Shown here piece by piece: positions 52,449 through 61,800 of a stretch of 64,000 bases of DNA. The position numbers and the translations under genes are program-made. Position 1 is the first letter of the stretch; every line of letters starts with the position of its first letter. The stretch lies in assembly GCF_001050195.2 (NCBI RefSeq), contig NZ_DF967965.1:1156597-1220596 (forward strand). The letters are read 5' to 3'. The notes below the pieces were generated by a model. It did not search any database. It was not told the DNA's origin and was given only the letters and a program-made list of their open reading frames with translations. Origin of the DNA: Anaerolinea thermolimosa (GTDB lineage Bacteria; Chloroflexota; Anaerolineae; Anaerolineales; Anaerolineaceae).

Positions 52449-53477
52449 TTAAGAAAGAGATGGATTGATTTCAGTGGATGAGCTGTTCAGCCTGAGCTTA
52501 ATTTCCTGACGCAGAGCCCCCAGCAGGTCTAGCTGAACAGCCTGACGTGCCAGGCGGAGGGCACTGTAAATGGCGCGGGCATTTGACCTGCCATGGCCAA
52601 TGAAGACAAGCCCATCGACGCCCAGCAGGGGGGCTGCGCCAACTTCTTCAGGAGACATCATTTTTCGCAGTTTTCCAAAGGCGGGTCTGGCCAGCAGTGC
52701 CCCAAGGGTGCGCAGAGGAGTGGCTCGCAACTCTTCACGAAGGATGTCTACGAGAAGCTTCGCTACTGCTTCGGATGATTTTAACAGAATGTTTCCGGTA
52801 AAGCCATCGGTGATCACCAGGTCAACTTCGCCCTGGAAAAGCTCTTTCGGCTCAACATTCCCAATAAAGTTCAGGGGGGTCTGTTGAAGTAGTTCGTGCG
52901 TTTCGTGCACCAGGGCGTTGCCTTTCATGGATTCTTCGCCATTAGACAGTAACCCAACACGAGGAGATGGAACGCCCAGGATCTTCTCAGCATACAGACT
53001 TCCCATGTAGGCAAATTGAACTAAAAACTCAGGACGACAATCTACATTGGCGCCAATATCGCATACCACGCACTGGCCTTTTCGAGTGGGGAAGATTGCG
53101 GTAAGAGCGGGGCGCTCAACTCCCTCAATACGGCGAAGGATTCGAGTGGCGTTAAACATGGCTCCACCTGTGTTCCCAGCAGTGACAAAAGCGCTGCCTT
53201 CACCGTTTTTGAGAAGCTTAAGACCGACAGCCATCGAATTGTTGGGTTTGGCGCGTGTTCCCTCAACGGGCTTGTCGGTCATTTCCAGAACGTCGGGAGC
53301 ATGTACAACCCGAAGGGGCAGATTTTCAGCATTGAATTCTTTAAGCCTGGGCAGGATCTGAGTTTCGTTCCCGACCAGGATAATTTCTTCCCTAAATTCT
53401 CTGGCGGCGGCGATAGCTCCTTCTATTTCGGGAATGGGGTAATGGTCACTTCCCATTGCGTCAAGAATGATGGACAT
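52449..53477 (-). CDS. plsX: Phosphate acyltransferase PlsX
   Basis: A 342-residue PlsX, which converts acyl-ACP to acyl-phosphate, the first step of phospholipid synthesis with PlsY. The N-terminal MSIILDAMGSDHYPIPEIEGA, NPTVE-like GNTGGAMFNATRILRRI and the C-terminal LLGVDGLVFIGHGRSNARAI are family hallmarks. GAGGGAAAG precedes ATG 53477; the 35 residues further upstream are not conserved. RpmF and FabH are not adjacent, unlike in many bacteria. Confidence 0.9.
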   Translation of the reverse strand: MSIILDAMGSDHYPIPEIEGAIAAAREFREEIILVGNETQILPRLKEFNAENLPLRVVHAPDVLEMTDKPVEGTRAKPNNSMAVGLKLLKNGEGSAFVTAGNTGGAMFNATRILRRIEGVERPALTAIFPTRKGQCVVCDIGANVDCRPEFLVQFAYMGSLYAEKILGVPSPRVGLLSNGEESMKGNALVHETHELLQQTPLNFIGNVEPKELFQGEVDLVITDGFTGNILLKSSEAVAKLLVDILREELRATPLRTLGALLARPAFGKLRKMMSPEEVGAAPLLGVDGLVFIGHGRSNARAIYSALRLARQAVQLDLLGALRQEIKLRLNSSSTEINPSLS

Positions 53478-53512
53478 GCTTTCCCTCTCTATCAAAAAAA
53501 TGGTTAATTTGC

Positions 53513-53540
53513 TTGACAACCCTACAGACCGGATTATAAT
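53513..53540 (+). promoter_or_regulatory. tRNA-Leu promoter
   Basis: Consensus TTGACA (53513-53518) and TATAAT (53535-53540), separated by 16 bases, lie 12 bases before the tRNA 5' end. Confidence 0.9.
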
Positions 53541-53552
53541 ACATCCACTCCT

Positions 53553-53634
53553 GCGCTGGTGCTGGAATTGGCAGACAGGCATGGTTGAGGGCCATGTGCC
53601 GCGAGGCGTGTGGGTTCAACTCCCACCCAGCGCA
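53553..53634 (+). tRNA. tRNA-Leu (anticodon GAG)
   Basis: An 82-base class II tRNA with acceptor GCGCTGG/CCAGCGC and discriminator A. The anticodon loop TTGAGGG gives GAG (codon CTC), and a long variable arm follows (GTGCCGCGAGGC). T-arm GGGTTCAACTCCC. CCA is not encoded. Confidence 0.95.
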
Positions 53635-53639
53635 CTCCT

Positions 53640-53661
53640 GCCGCCGTAAAGCGGCCTTTTT
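53640..53661 (+). terminator. Terminator of the tRNA-Leu transcript
   Basis: GCCGC (53640-53644) pairs with GCGGC (53651-53655) around 6 bases, followed by C and five T. The next 190 bases to 53853 show no further gene. Confidence 0.75.
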
Positions 53662-53853
53662 GTTAAAGGCGATTTGGGGGTTGGTTGATTTATAAGGCAG
53701 TCAATTTATCTGTGTGCAAGATAATTTGACGGTTCCCTGTTCTCCAATGGATAAGCTTGCTTTTCGAGGATGTTTTAAGCAATAATAAGGTCAGATATGA
53801 TTACTATTGCGTGGGGGGTTGGATATCTTCTAAACGGTTGACCAGGAGAGCGT

Positions 53854-55479
53854 ATGCCGGGTGCCTCTGTGCTTATCGTAGATGATGATCGCAGTATTGT
53901 GCGATTATGTCAGCGCTTGCTGGAACGGGCTTCATACAGTGTCCTGGCTTCAACTGATCCGATTGAGGCGTTAAAAATCCTCAATGAAACGAAAGTGGAC
54001 TTGCTCCTTGCCGATATTCGCATGCCGGTCATGGATGGATTCGAACTGATCGAGCGTGCACGCCAGATCTACCCGGATCTGGCGGTTCTGGTCATGACGG
54101 GGTTTGGAACAGTAGATACTGCGGTTCAGGCACTTTATAAAGGCGTGGATGGCTTGATTTTGAAGCCCTTTGAAAACACTGCGGATCTGGTTCAGGCGGT
54201 TCAAAGGGTTATGCTTGATCGGAAACAGAAAGAAGAGGCTGCCCGGGCACAGGCACTGCGTCCTCTGTTTGATATCAGTGAGACTCTTCTCTCCGAAACC
54301 AATCCCCGGGTGCTGGAAACGCTGGTGCCTGACACCCTGATGGAGACCTTTCAGGCGCACCATGTGGGGGTTTTTCATTCATCTCAGGCAGGCCAAGAGG
54401 GGCAGTTGCTGATCTCGCGGAACATTCCAGACCCGGTTGCAACACCGGCGTGGGCAGGGTTGGTCCGTTTCGCTCAGGAATGCCAGGCTGAAACCGCTGT
54501 GAATATCCAGGAAGAGAGTGATCCGGTTGTTCAAAACCATCTAAGAAGCCTGGGGTGGTCTTCGATGATGGTTGCCCCGGTTCTGCGCAATCAACAACGA
54601 TACCTGTTTATTGTGGCGAGAAACATGCACACCCCGGTGTTCAGGGAATCAGAACTTGAATTGTTAACGATCCTTGCAAGGCAGTCGGTTGTCGCGATGG
54701 AAAATGCGCGACTGTACACCGATTTAAAAGAATATGTCAGGAAGGTGGAAGAATCTCAACGGGCCCTGGTTCAGGCGGAAAAAATGGCCGCTGTGGGCCG
54801 GCTTATGGCTTCAATGGCTCATGAAATTAACAACCCCTTACAATCGGTACGTAATTGTTTGCACCTTGCAATGCGTGAAGATATCAGCGATAACCAGCGG
54901 AGCAATTACCTTTCTATGACGGTGACAGAAGTGGAAAGGTTGGTCAATGCCGTCCGACACATGCTGGATTTTTATCGGCCCGGGACGACTGAGAAAGAGA
55001 TGGTCAATTTGAATGGAGTGATCGAGAGGGTAGCCCATTTACTCCAGGCTCAGCTGATCAGCGCAAATATTGATTTGGAGCTTTCTCTTCCCGATGAGCC
55101 CATACTGCTGTTTGGAGTCAAAGACCAATTACAACAGGTGGTTTTTAACCTGCTCTTAAATGGGATGGATGCAGTTGAGAATCAGATGACGAAAAAAATA
55201 TGGGTGGAGTTATCGAAACAAGGTGAGGATATTACGCTGACTATTGAAGACTCCGGGCGGGGGATCCCTGCAGAGGTACAGAATCGGTTATTTGAGCCCT
55301 TTATCAGTACAAAAAGCCACGGTACGGGTTTGGGGTTGTCGATCAGTTATACAATCGTAGAGGCTCATGGGGGGCAGTTGGCTCTGGTTCCGGGCCGGCA
55401 TGGTGAGGGAGCGTGTTTTGCGGTTCAACTGCCTGTTCAACCCAAGGAAGGATCCTATGGCAAAGATCCTGGTCGTTGA
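53854..55479 (+). CDS. Hybrid sensor kinase: receiver-GAF-HisKA-HATPase
   Basis: A 541-residue protein with an N-terminal CheY-like receiver (residues 1-120; D54 in LLADIRMPVMDG, K104 as the switch lysine), a GAF sensor domain (about 140-290), a dimerisation domain with H323 in SMAHEINNPLQSV, and an ATPase domain with GMDAVENQ, DSGRGIP and GTGLGLSISYTIV. It is soluble, so its sensor reads an internal signal or an upstream kinase's output through the receiver. A GGAG-type site precedes ATG. It overlaps the next gene by 23 bases, which encodes the likely response regulator. Confidence 0.9.
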   Translation: MPGASVLIVDDDRSIVRLCQRLLERASYSVLASTDPIEALKILNETKVDLLLADIRMPVMDGFELIERARQIYPDLAVLVMTGFGTVDTAVQALYKGVDGLILKPFENTADLVQAVQRVMLDRKQKEEAARAQALRPLFDISETLLSETNPRVLETLVPDTLMETFQAHHVGVFHSSQAGQEGQLLISRNIPDPVATPAWAGLVRFAQECQAETAVNIQEESDPVVQNHLRSLGWSSMMVAPVLRNQQRYLFIVARNMHTPVFRESELELLTILARQSVVAMENARLYTDLKEYVRKVEESQRALVQAEKMAAVGRLMASMAHEINNPLQSVRNCLHLAMREDISDNQRSNYLSMTVTEVERLVNAVRHMLDFYRPGTTEKEMVNLNGVIERVAHLLQAQLISANIDLELSLPDEPILLFGVKDQLQQVVFNLLLNGMDAVENQMTKKIWVELSKQGEDITLTIEDSGRGIPAEVQNRLFEPFISTKSHGTGLGLSISYTIVEAHGGQLALVPGRHGEGACFAVQLPVQPKEGSYGKDPGR

Positions 55480-56182
55480 CGATGAAGAAATTGCCCGAAC
55501 TTCACTCGCAGATATTCTACGATTGGAAGGGCATGAAATTAAGGCAGTCAGTTCTGGTGAACAGGCGGTTCAGGTACTGGAAAGTGAACCATTTGATGTA
55601 ATGCTTCTTGATCTGCGGATGCCCGGCATGGGAGGGATTGACGTACTTCGCGCGGTGGTGGACAGGCTCCAAAGCCTCCAGGTGATTGTCCTCACGGCGC
55701 ACGGGTCTCTGGATTCGGCAATCCAGGCCCTGCGTTTCAGAGTTCATGATTACATGCTGAAGCCGGTTTCTCCGGAGCAAATTATTGCAAGTATTGAGAA
55801 GGCTTTAGATGCCAGGCGGGCGGGCGATTCGGGTGGTTCTTCACATAGCAGAAAGACTAACCTTTTTTCCCTGCCGGGTGGAACCACTTTAGACCTGGCT
55901 AAACGGGTGGTTTGCTGGAAGGAGGGAGAAATCAACCTGACACCAACCGAAGCGCGTCTCCTGGGAATTTTAATGACGCATCTGGGTGAAGTGATCCCTC
56001 ACTCCGAACTGGTCAAGCATTGCCAGGGCTACCATGTGGATAATGAAGAGGCGGCACGTATTTTAAGGCCAGTTGTGAGCCGGTTAAGACAAAAGATGAC
56101 CCTGATTCCGGGATGGGGGGAATGGATTAAAAACGTGAGAGGTTCAGGGTATATGATTGAGTTCCCGCATGATCAAAGCTGA
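55457..56182 (+). CDS. OmpR/PhoB-type response regulator
   Basis: A 241-residue regulator with receiver D52 (MLLDLRMPGMGG) and a C-terminal winged helix of OmpR type (about 145-240), containing LTPTEARLLGILMTHLGEV and a recognition region before VRGSGYMIEF. An A-rich site AAGGAAGGA precedes ATG 55457, inside the kinase gene. It is probably phosphorylated by the overlapping kinase and binds direct-repeat promoters as a dimer. Its 3' end overlaps the convergent EamA gene by 10 bases. Confidence 0.9.
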   Translation: MAKILVVDDEEIARTSLADILRLEGHEIKAVSSGEQAVQVLESEPFDVMLLDLRMPGMGGIDVLRAVVDRLQSLQVIVLTAHGSLDSAIQALRFRVHDYMLKPVSPEQIIASIEKALDARRAGDSGGSSHSRKTNLFSLPGGTTLDLAKRVVCWKEGEINLTPTEARLLGILMTHLGEVIPHSELVKHCQGYHVDNEEAARILRPVVSRLRQKMTLIPGWGEWIKNVRGSGYMIEFPHDQS

Positions 56183-57126
56183 GAGTTCCAGGGTGGTTCG
56201 GAGGCGGGAATGGACGGGGGATTGAGCCAGGAAAGCCAACCGGTACCGGCTCTTTTTTGAGGCGGAATTTTATCCAGTCCAACCAAAAGCAGGCTGATTG
56301 CCAGCAAAGCGGCACCCAACCATTGCTGAGGGCTAAAATGTTCTCCGAGAAATGCAATAGAAAGAAATACGGTCAGTAAAACCTCACTCAGCCCGAGCAA
56401 GGAGGTTTGTAACCCGCCCAGCTTTTTTACCCCCATAAATAATGTAATCCTGGAAAGGAAAGTGATCAATGCCATGGCGAAGGCTGCCCACCAGGCTACC
56501 TGAGGAGAAGGGAGGTGGTGATCGAAGATGAGGAAGGCAATTTCTACGGTGGCGGCCATACTGAGCAGGGTATAAAACGTGACCGTTGGTGCGGGTACAT
56601 CGATTAGAATTCTCTGGTTGATGAGAAGATGAAGGGCATACAAAGCTGCCGAACCGATCATCATCATGGATCCGGCCAGGTCGATTGCCCGGGTCGGGTG
56701 CACCAAAAGAAGCATCACTGCCGGGATAGATAATCCTAACCTGAAGGCAGTAAGACGCGTGATGGTTTGACGGTCAAGGAGTAACCAGAGAGCAACAAAG
56801 AGGGGATAAAGCGAATAAAGCATCTGGCCGATTCCTGCTTCAAGGCGACCGAGAGCGGTATAGTACAGAATCGACCCTACCCCATTAATCATTCCGGCGA
56901 GGAGACAACCGATTAATCCTACTGGATAAATGTAAAAAAAGGGCCGCATCCAGAACAGCATGGCGATGCTCATTAAAATTACAGCGATGCCGCTCCGTAA
57001 GGCAATAACCGCCAGTGGAGAAAAACCAGAAAGGATAGCTACTTTTCCGAGAATGGGTACTGAGCCAAGGAAGACAGCCGAAGCCAGCGCCGCTGTAATT
57101 CCCTGATGATGTGCACTGGTTCGCAT
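56173..57126 (-). CDS. EamA/DMT-family transporter
   Basis: A 317-residue membrane protein with ten hydrophobic segments in two EamA repeats (about 10-140 and 155-290). ALIVPILGKVAI-like first helices and the second-repeat QTSLLGLSEVLLTVFLSIAFLGEHFSPQQWLGAALL are typical of the drug/metabolite transporter superfamily. It exports small metabolites or drugs; the substrate is unknown. The C-terminus has an unusual proline-rich tail. It lies upstream of the response-regulator overlap in convergent orientation and 21 bases from the threonine-synthase fusion on the same strand. Confidence 0.85.
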   Translation of the reverse strand: MRTSAHHQGITAALASAVFLGSVPILGKVAILSGFSPLAVIALRSGIAVILMSIAMLFWMRPFFYIYPVGLIGCLLAGMINGVGSILYYTALGRLEAGIGQMLYSLYPLFVALWLLLDRQTITRLTAFRLGLSIPAVMLLLVHPTRAIDLAGSMMMIGSAALYALHLLINQRILIDVPAPTVTFYTLLSMAATVEIAFLIFDHHLPSPQVAWWAAFAMALITFLSRITLFMGVKKLGGLQTSLLGLSEVLLTVFLSIAFLGEHFSPQQWLGAALLAISLLLVGLDKIPPQKRAGTGWLSWLNPPSIPASEPPWNSQL

Positions 57127-57147
57127 GAGCCGTATTCCCCGGGTGTG

Positions 57148-58809
57148 CTACCCAAGCAGTGCGCGAACTTCATCGAGTAGCTCGTCGCTCAGAAAATCGC
57201 CTTTCTGCATCAGGGTTTGAATGTGGCCGCGAAGGCGATCTTTCTCGGCTGGGGTTAATTCTTTTGCGGTTACCACGATGACCGGAATTTGAGACGTCTC
57301 CGGGTCTTTTTCGAGCTCCTGAATGACCGAGAAGCCGTCCATTTCGGGCATCATGAGGTCAAGGATGATCAGGTTGGGGCGCTCATTTTTGGCGATGGTA
57401 AGCGCCTCACGTCCGTTGGTGGCTTCAAAGAGGGTGTAGTTTCCCTGGGTTTGCAGAATTCTACGAATGAGCCGGCGGACATCGGGATTATCGTCAACGA
57501 TGGCAATTCTTGGGAAACGGTCGACAGAAACCTTAGTAAGGGCTGCCAGCAAGCCTTCCTCATTCCCTTCTTCCATGGAAGAGGGAAGTGTCACCTCGCG
57601 AGACCATCCCTCGCCGAGGATATTCCGTTCAATGGGCATGGTATGGCCGGTGCAGTTAATCACCACGGTTTCGTGGGGAGCGATGACACCATTACGAACG
57701 AGTTTAACCAGCCCGGCGAAGGCAACCGCAGCTGCCGGTTCTACTGAGAATCCTTCCATCTTTGCCAGGTAATGCATGGCACGAAAAGCCTCAGCATCAG
57801 AAACACTTTCGATGGTACCACCTGAATTCTCAAGCATTTTTTGTCTGAGAAGTGAGTAAGTGCGCCCCGGATTACCAGTAGCCAGAGTGGCGATTAGGGT
57901 TTGAGGATGTTGCACGGGGGTAGCAGTGTCTTTATTTTGTTTCCATGCATGAACCATGGGCGCACACCCCTCAGCCTGAATGGCGGCAATTTTGGGGACT
58001 TTATCGATCAGTCCCATATCGTACAATTCTCTGAAACCTTTGAGAACGCCAATGGGACCCATGCCCCCCGAGACGGCCTGAATATACCAGTCTGGAGCCC
58101 GCCAGGGACCGGACGACGAGGGCTGTAAATGTGCCAGTTGTTCTGCCACTTCATACGCGATGGTTTTCATAGACTCAATACAGGTGAGGGTCCGGGCTCC
58201 CAGATCAATACTCAAACCGCGTTGTCTGGCGAAATCGGACGCGACCTGCTTGGCCTGATCGTATGAGCCTGTAATTTTGATCACCTGGGTTCCGTAAATG
58301 GCCACTTCGCGCATTTTAGCCGCCGGTACCAGGCTGGTGAGAAAAGCCCAGAGTTTAATGGAAGCCCGGGCGGCGTAAGCAGAATACGAAATGGCTACAT
58401 TCCCGGTAGAGGCGATCACGAACTCATGAATGTTTGCTTCTTTCAATGCGGCTACCGTGATGGATGCCTGCCGGTCTTTGAAAGAGGCGGTTGGGCCCTG
58501 GCGTTCGTCCTTGATGAACAGATTAGGGTTCCCAAGCATCATGCCAAGGTTGGTTGCATGGATCAGAGGTGTGCCGCCCTCTCCCAGAGAAATGGAGCGA
58601 TTGGGGGCGGAAAGGGGGAGAAGTTCCTGATAACGCCAGATATCAAACGGGCGTTGTTTAACAAGATCATAAAGACGGTTCTTCAGACCATTCAGGTCGT
58701 ACCGGGCTTCGCGCCACAGGCTTCCACAAGCCGGGCAAGCCGGTTGAGCAATGGAAAAAGAAGAGCGGTTTCCGCAGTCAAGGCATTCTACGATGAAAGA
58801 GTTTGACAT
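57148..58809 (-). CDS. Threonine synthase-like enzyme fused to a CheY-like receiver domain
   Basis: A 553-residue fusion. Residues 1-400 are a PLP-dependent fold II enzyme resembling threonine synthase (ThrC): an N-terminal zinc ribbon (C9, C12, C25, C28), PLP lysine K111 in TASFKDRQA, and AVSGGMGPIGVLKGFREL binding the cofactor phosphate region. After a Glu-rich linker (about 405-430) comes a complete receiver domain (431-553), with acidic D439-D440, phospho-acceptor D484 in IILDLMMPEMDG and switch lysine K516. The frame is continuous and the linker is uninterrupted, so a sequencing join is unlikely. Threonine synthase converts O-phosphohomoserine to threonine. The fusion suggests control of its activity by phosphorylation, perhaps by the adjacent giant kinase. 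Confidence 0.85.
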   Translation of the reverse strand: MSNSFIVECLDCGNRSSFSIAQPACPACGSLWREARYDLNGLKNRLYDLVKQRPFDIWRYQELLPLSAPNRSISLGEGGTPLIHATNLGMMLGNPNLFIKDERQGPTASFKDRQASITVAALKEANIHEFVIASTGNVAISYSAYAARASIKLWAFLTSLVPAAKMREVAIYGTQVIKITGSYDQAKQVASDFARQRGLSIDLGARTLTCIESMKTIAYEVAEQLAHLQPSSSGPWRAPDWYIQAVSGGMGPIGVLKGFRELYDMGLIDKVPKIAAIQAEGCAPMVHAWKQNKDTATPVQHPQTLIATLATGNPGRTYSLLRQKMLENSGGTIESVSDAEAFRAMHYLAKMEGFSVEPAAAVAFAGLVKLVRNGVIAPHETVVINCTGHTMPIERNILGEGWSREVTLPSSMEEGNEEGLLAALTKVSVDRFPRIAIVDDNPDVRRLIRRILQTQGNYTLFEATNGREALTIAKNERPNLIILDLMMPEMDGFSVIQELEKDPETSQIPVIVVTAKELTPAEKDRLRGHIQTLMQKGDFLSDELLDEVRALLG

Positions 58810-58818
58810 AAATAAGAA

Positions 58819-61800
58819 TCAGGATACCTTTCTATTAGAACGGAACTGGCGCAGGGCAGATTCAAGCGTATTGAGCAATTCTTTTTCGCGTAGAAATCCC
58901 TTGGAATACAAACCGTGCCCAAAGTCTTCCAGTTCCTTATGTTGTTCGGGGGTTAAGTCTGCACCGGTGAGAATAATAACCGGAATGTTCTGATAAAGCT
59001 CTGCACTGCGCAGTCTGGCGAGCAAGTCGAATCCATTGAGACCAGGCATAAAGAGGTCGAGAATGATTGCGTCGGGGACATTTTGCTGAATGCTTTCCCA
59101 GCCCGCCTCTCCGCCTTGAGCCAGCTGCACATGGAAGCGATCATTCGCTTCGATCATCTTTTGAACCAACCGAAGGTCTTCTGAATCATCGTCGATTACC
59201 AGAATGTTTTTGATTTCTCCGGTGAAATTCAAACGATTGAGAGCATTGAGAAGGTCTTCAGAAAGGAAGGGCTTGACCAGGTAATCGGCTGCACCTAAAT
59301 TAAACCCTTTTTCTTCTTCCTCAAGAATGGAGCAGACGACAATCGGGATATTCCGGGTTTCAGGGTCGTTCTTAAGGGCCTTCATCACCTGCCAGCCGTC
59401 CATTTCGGGCATCATAATATCAAGCGTGATGGCAAATGGCTTCACCTCTTTTGCCCGCTCCACTGCGGTGCGCGGGTTGGTGTGCGGAATAATTTGATAT
59501 CCTTGAGGTTGTAGATAACGCTCATAAAGATGAATGACCTGCAGATCGTCATCGATGGCCAGCACAGTATATCCTTCGCTGAGAGGTGAAGCCGTTGGAG
59601 CACTCTCGGTGACGGGTAAGGGTAAAGTGAAGAAGAAAGTACTCCCTTTCCCCACCTCACTGGAGAGCAGACCAATCCTGCCGCCATGGAGTTCGATGAG
59701 GGAACGGCAGATCGAAAGGCCCAGCCCTGTGCCTCCGGTTTTGCGGGTGGGAGAATCGTCTACCTGAGAGAAAGGCAGGAAAAGTTTAGACTGATCTTCA
59801 GGGGCAATGCCGGGGCCTGTGTCGGTGACAGTAACCATGACTTCTGGTTTTCCGTCGGGGCTTAATTGCTGGCAGGCCTCTACGGTGATAGAGCCTTCTT
59901 CTGTGAATTTAGCGGCATTAGAAAGGAAATTGATCAATACCTGGCGCACGCGAATGGCATCGGCTCGCACAAGGGGCAGGCTATCGGGCAGGTTGGTAAG
60001 AAGTTTAATGGGTTTATCCTTGACAAGCCCAACAGCTGTGGACATAGCCGAGTTGATCAGATCAAGTAGATTGACATCGGAGAAAGACAGCTCCATTTTA
60101 CCGGCTTCGATTTTGGACAGGTCGAGGATATCGTTGATGAGCATCAGAAGGTGCTGGCCAGAATTGTAGATTGCGGTCAGATCCTGAGTTTGAAGCTCAT
60201 TGATGGGGCCGTCAATTCCTTTTAAGATAACTCTGGAGAAGCCAATAATGGAGTTCAGGGGGGTACGCAATTCATGGCTCATATTAGCCAGGAACTGGCT
60301 TTTAACCCGATCAACCTCGCGCATATCTTCGATGGCTTTCTGCGAGAGTTCGTAGGCGCGGGCATTTTCTATGGCAATGGCAATCTGGTCGGCCAGGATA
60401 CCCAGGACAAATACATCGTCTTTCGAGAATGCGTTGGTACTAGTTGCATGAATATCGAGGGCACCGATAATCCGATCACCCACTTTGAGGGGGAGCCCAA
60501 TTTCTGCTCGAGTCTGGAGGAGCAGGGAGTTGGGGACAAACAGGTCTGATGAAGCCACATCGTTGAGAATCAAAGGTTGCCCCGAAGCGACAACCGTACC
60601 AATCACTGAACGGGAGCCAATAGCCACCTTATGACCGCGCCGTTTGAGTTCTGTACCGGCTGGCTCAGTGGCCTCCCGGATCACTGCAAATTGAGATTGA
60701 GGATCCACCAGGTAAATGGAGGTGTGGTAAAAACCAAACCTTTGCACCAGCAGATTGACCATCCGCGAGAGGAGCACATCCTGTGCGAGGGTGCTTGTTG
60801 TATCACGAGCGATTTCGGAAGCCGTTTGAAGTTCCAGAGCGCGCCGTTGAGCTTCTCGGAGCAGGCGTTGTTTTTCAACCGCAACTGCAACACCGTTCGC
60901 CACAGTACGGAATAACCGCACATCAGCCGGATCGAAGTTAAGGCTGGCTCTGGCCGTGGCTGCGAGGGCGCCAATGCTGCGCCCGCCAGTTCTCATGGGA
61001 ACGAAGCATGCGGATTGGATGTGGTGACGCTCCAGCGTGAGACGGGTGGCCCGGTCGATGACGGGGTCCTCGAGGTTGCTCACTGCCAGACCTTCTTCCG
61101 GGAGGATACGAATCACCGGTAATTCCTGAATGTCGAAGCGGGTTCCCTTTAAATCGAGTTTGCCCATGCTGTCATAAAAGCCACTCACTTCAACCCCGGT
61201 CATTTCTCCATCTTCATTGAGATCGGCAAGGAAAAGAAAACAGCAATCGGCACCGCGCGGGAGAACATTGTTAACCACCAGGGACACCATATCCTCGGGT
61301 TCCTGAGCCTGAGCAATACCGCTGGTGATGTTATAGAGAAGGGCAGTCTCTGCCAGGGCTGTCTGAGTTTGTTCAAACAGGCGAAGGTTTTCAACGGCGA
61401 TGGTCAACTGGTCAACCAGAGGCGGCAGAAGGCGTTTCTCACGGTTGGTAAAGATATGTCGGCGTTCACCTTCAAGGAGCAAGGCGCCGATTTGCCGCTT
61501 CCCGGAGATCATTGGCAGGATGCAGAGTGAAGTGACGTTCTGCCGCAGGAGTTCCTGCCGCATGGCTTCATCCATAAGGGCTTCACGAATGTCTTCGTAA
61601 AAAGCCTGGGAGGAATTTTGTAATGGCTTGTCGTAGATGGGTCTGGGAAGCTCCACTCCCACGGGAGGTGGAGGCGTGCCGTGCCCGCTATACCAGTTTG
61701 CCTGGACAGAAATCCTGGAGACTTTGTTGTATGCATCGACATCAAAGAGGAGCATCACACCGCGGTTAATTTCGGCGGGTTTCACGCCATTGATGACCGC

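Noticed and set aside
57500-57600. Sequencing join creating the threonine synthase-receiver fusion
   Set aside because: The linker is in frame, without stops, and both partners have complete domains. No ribosome site or start codon is visible at the receiver start. It is still worth confirming by read data.
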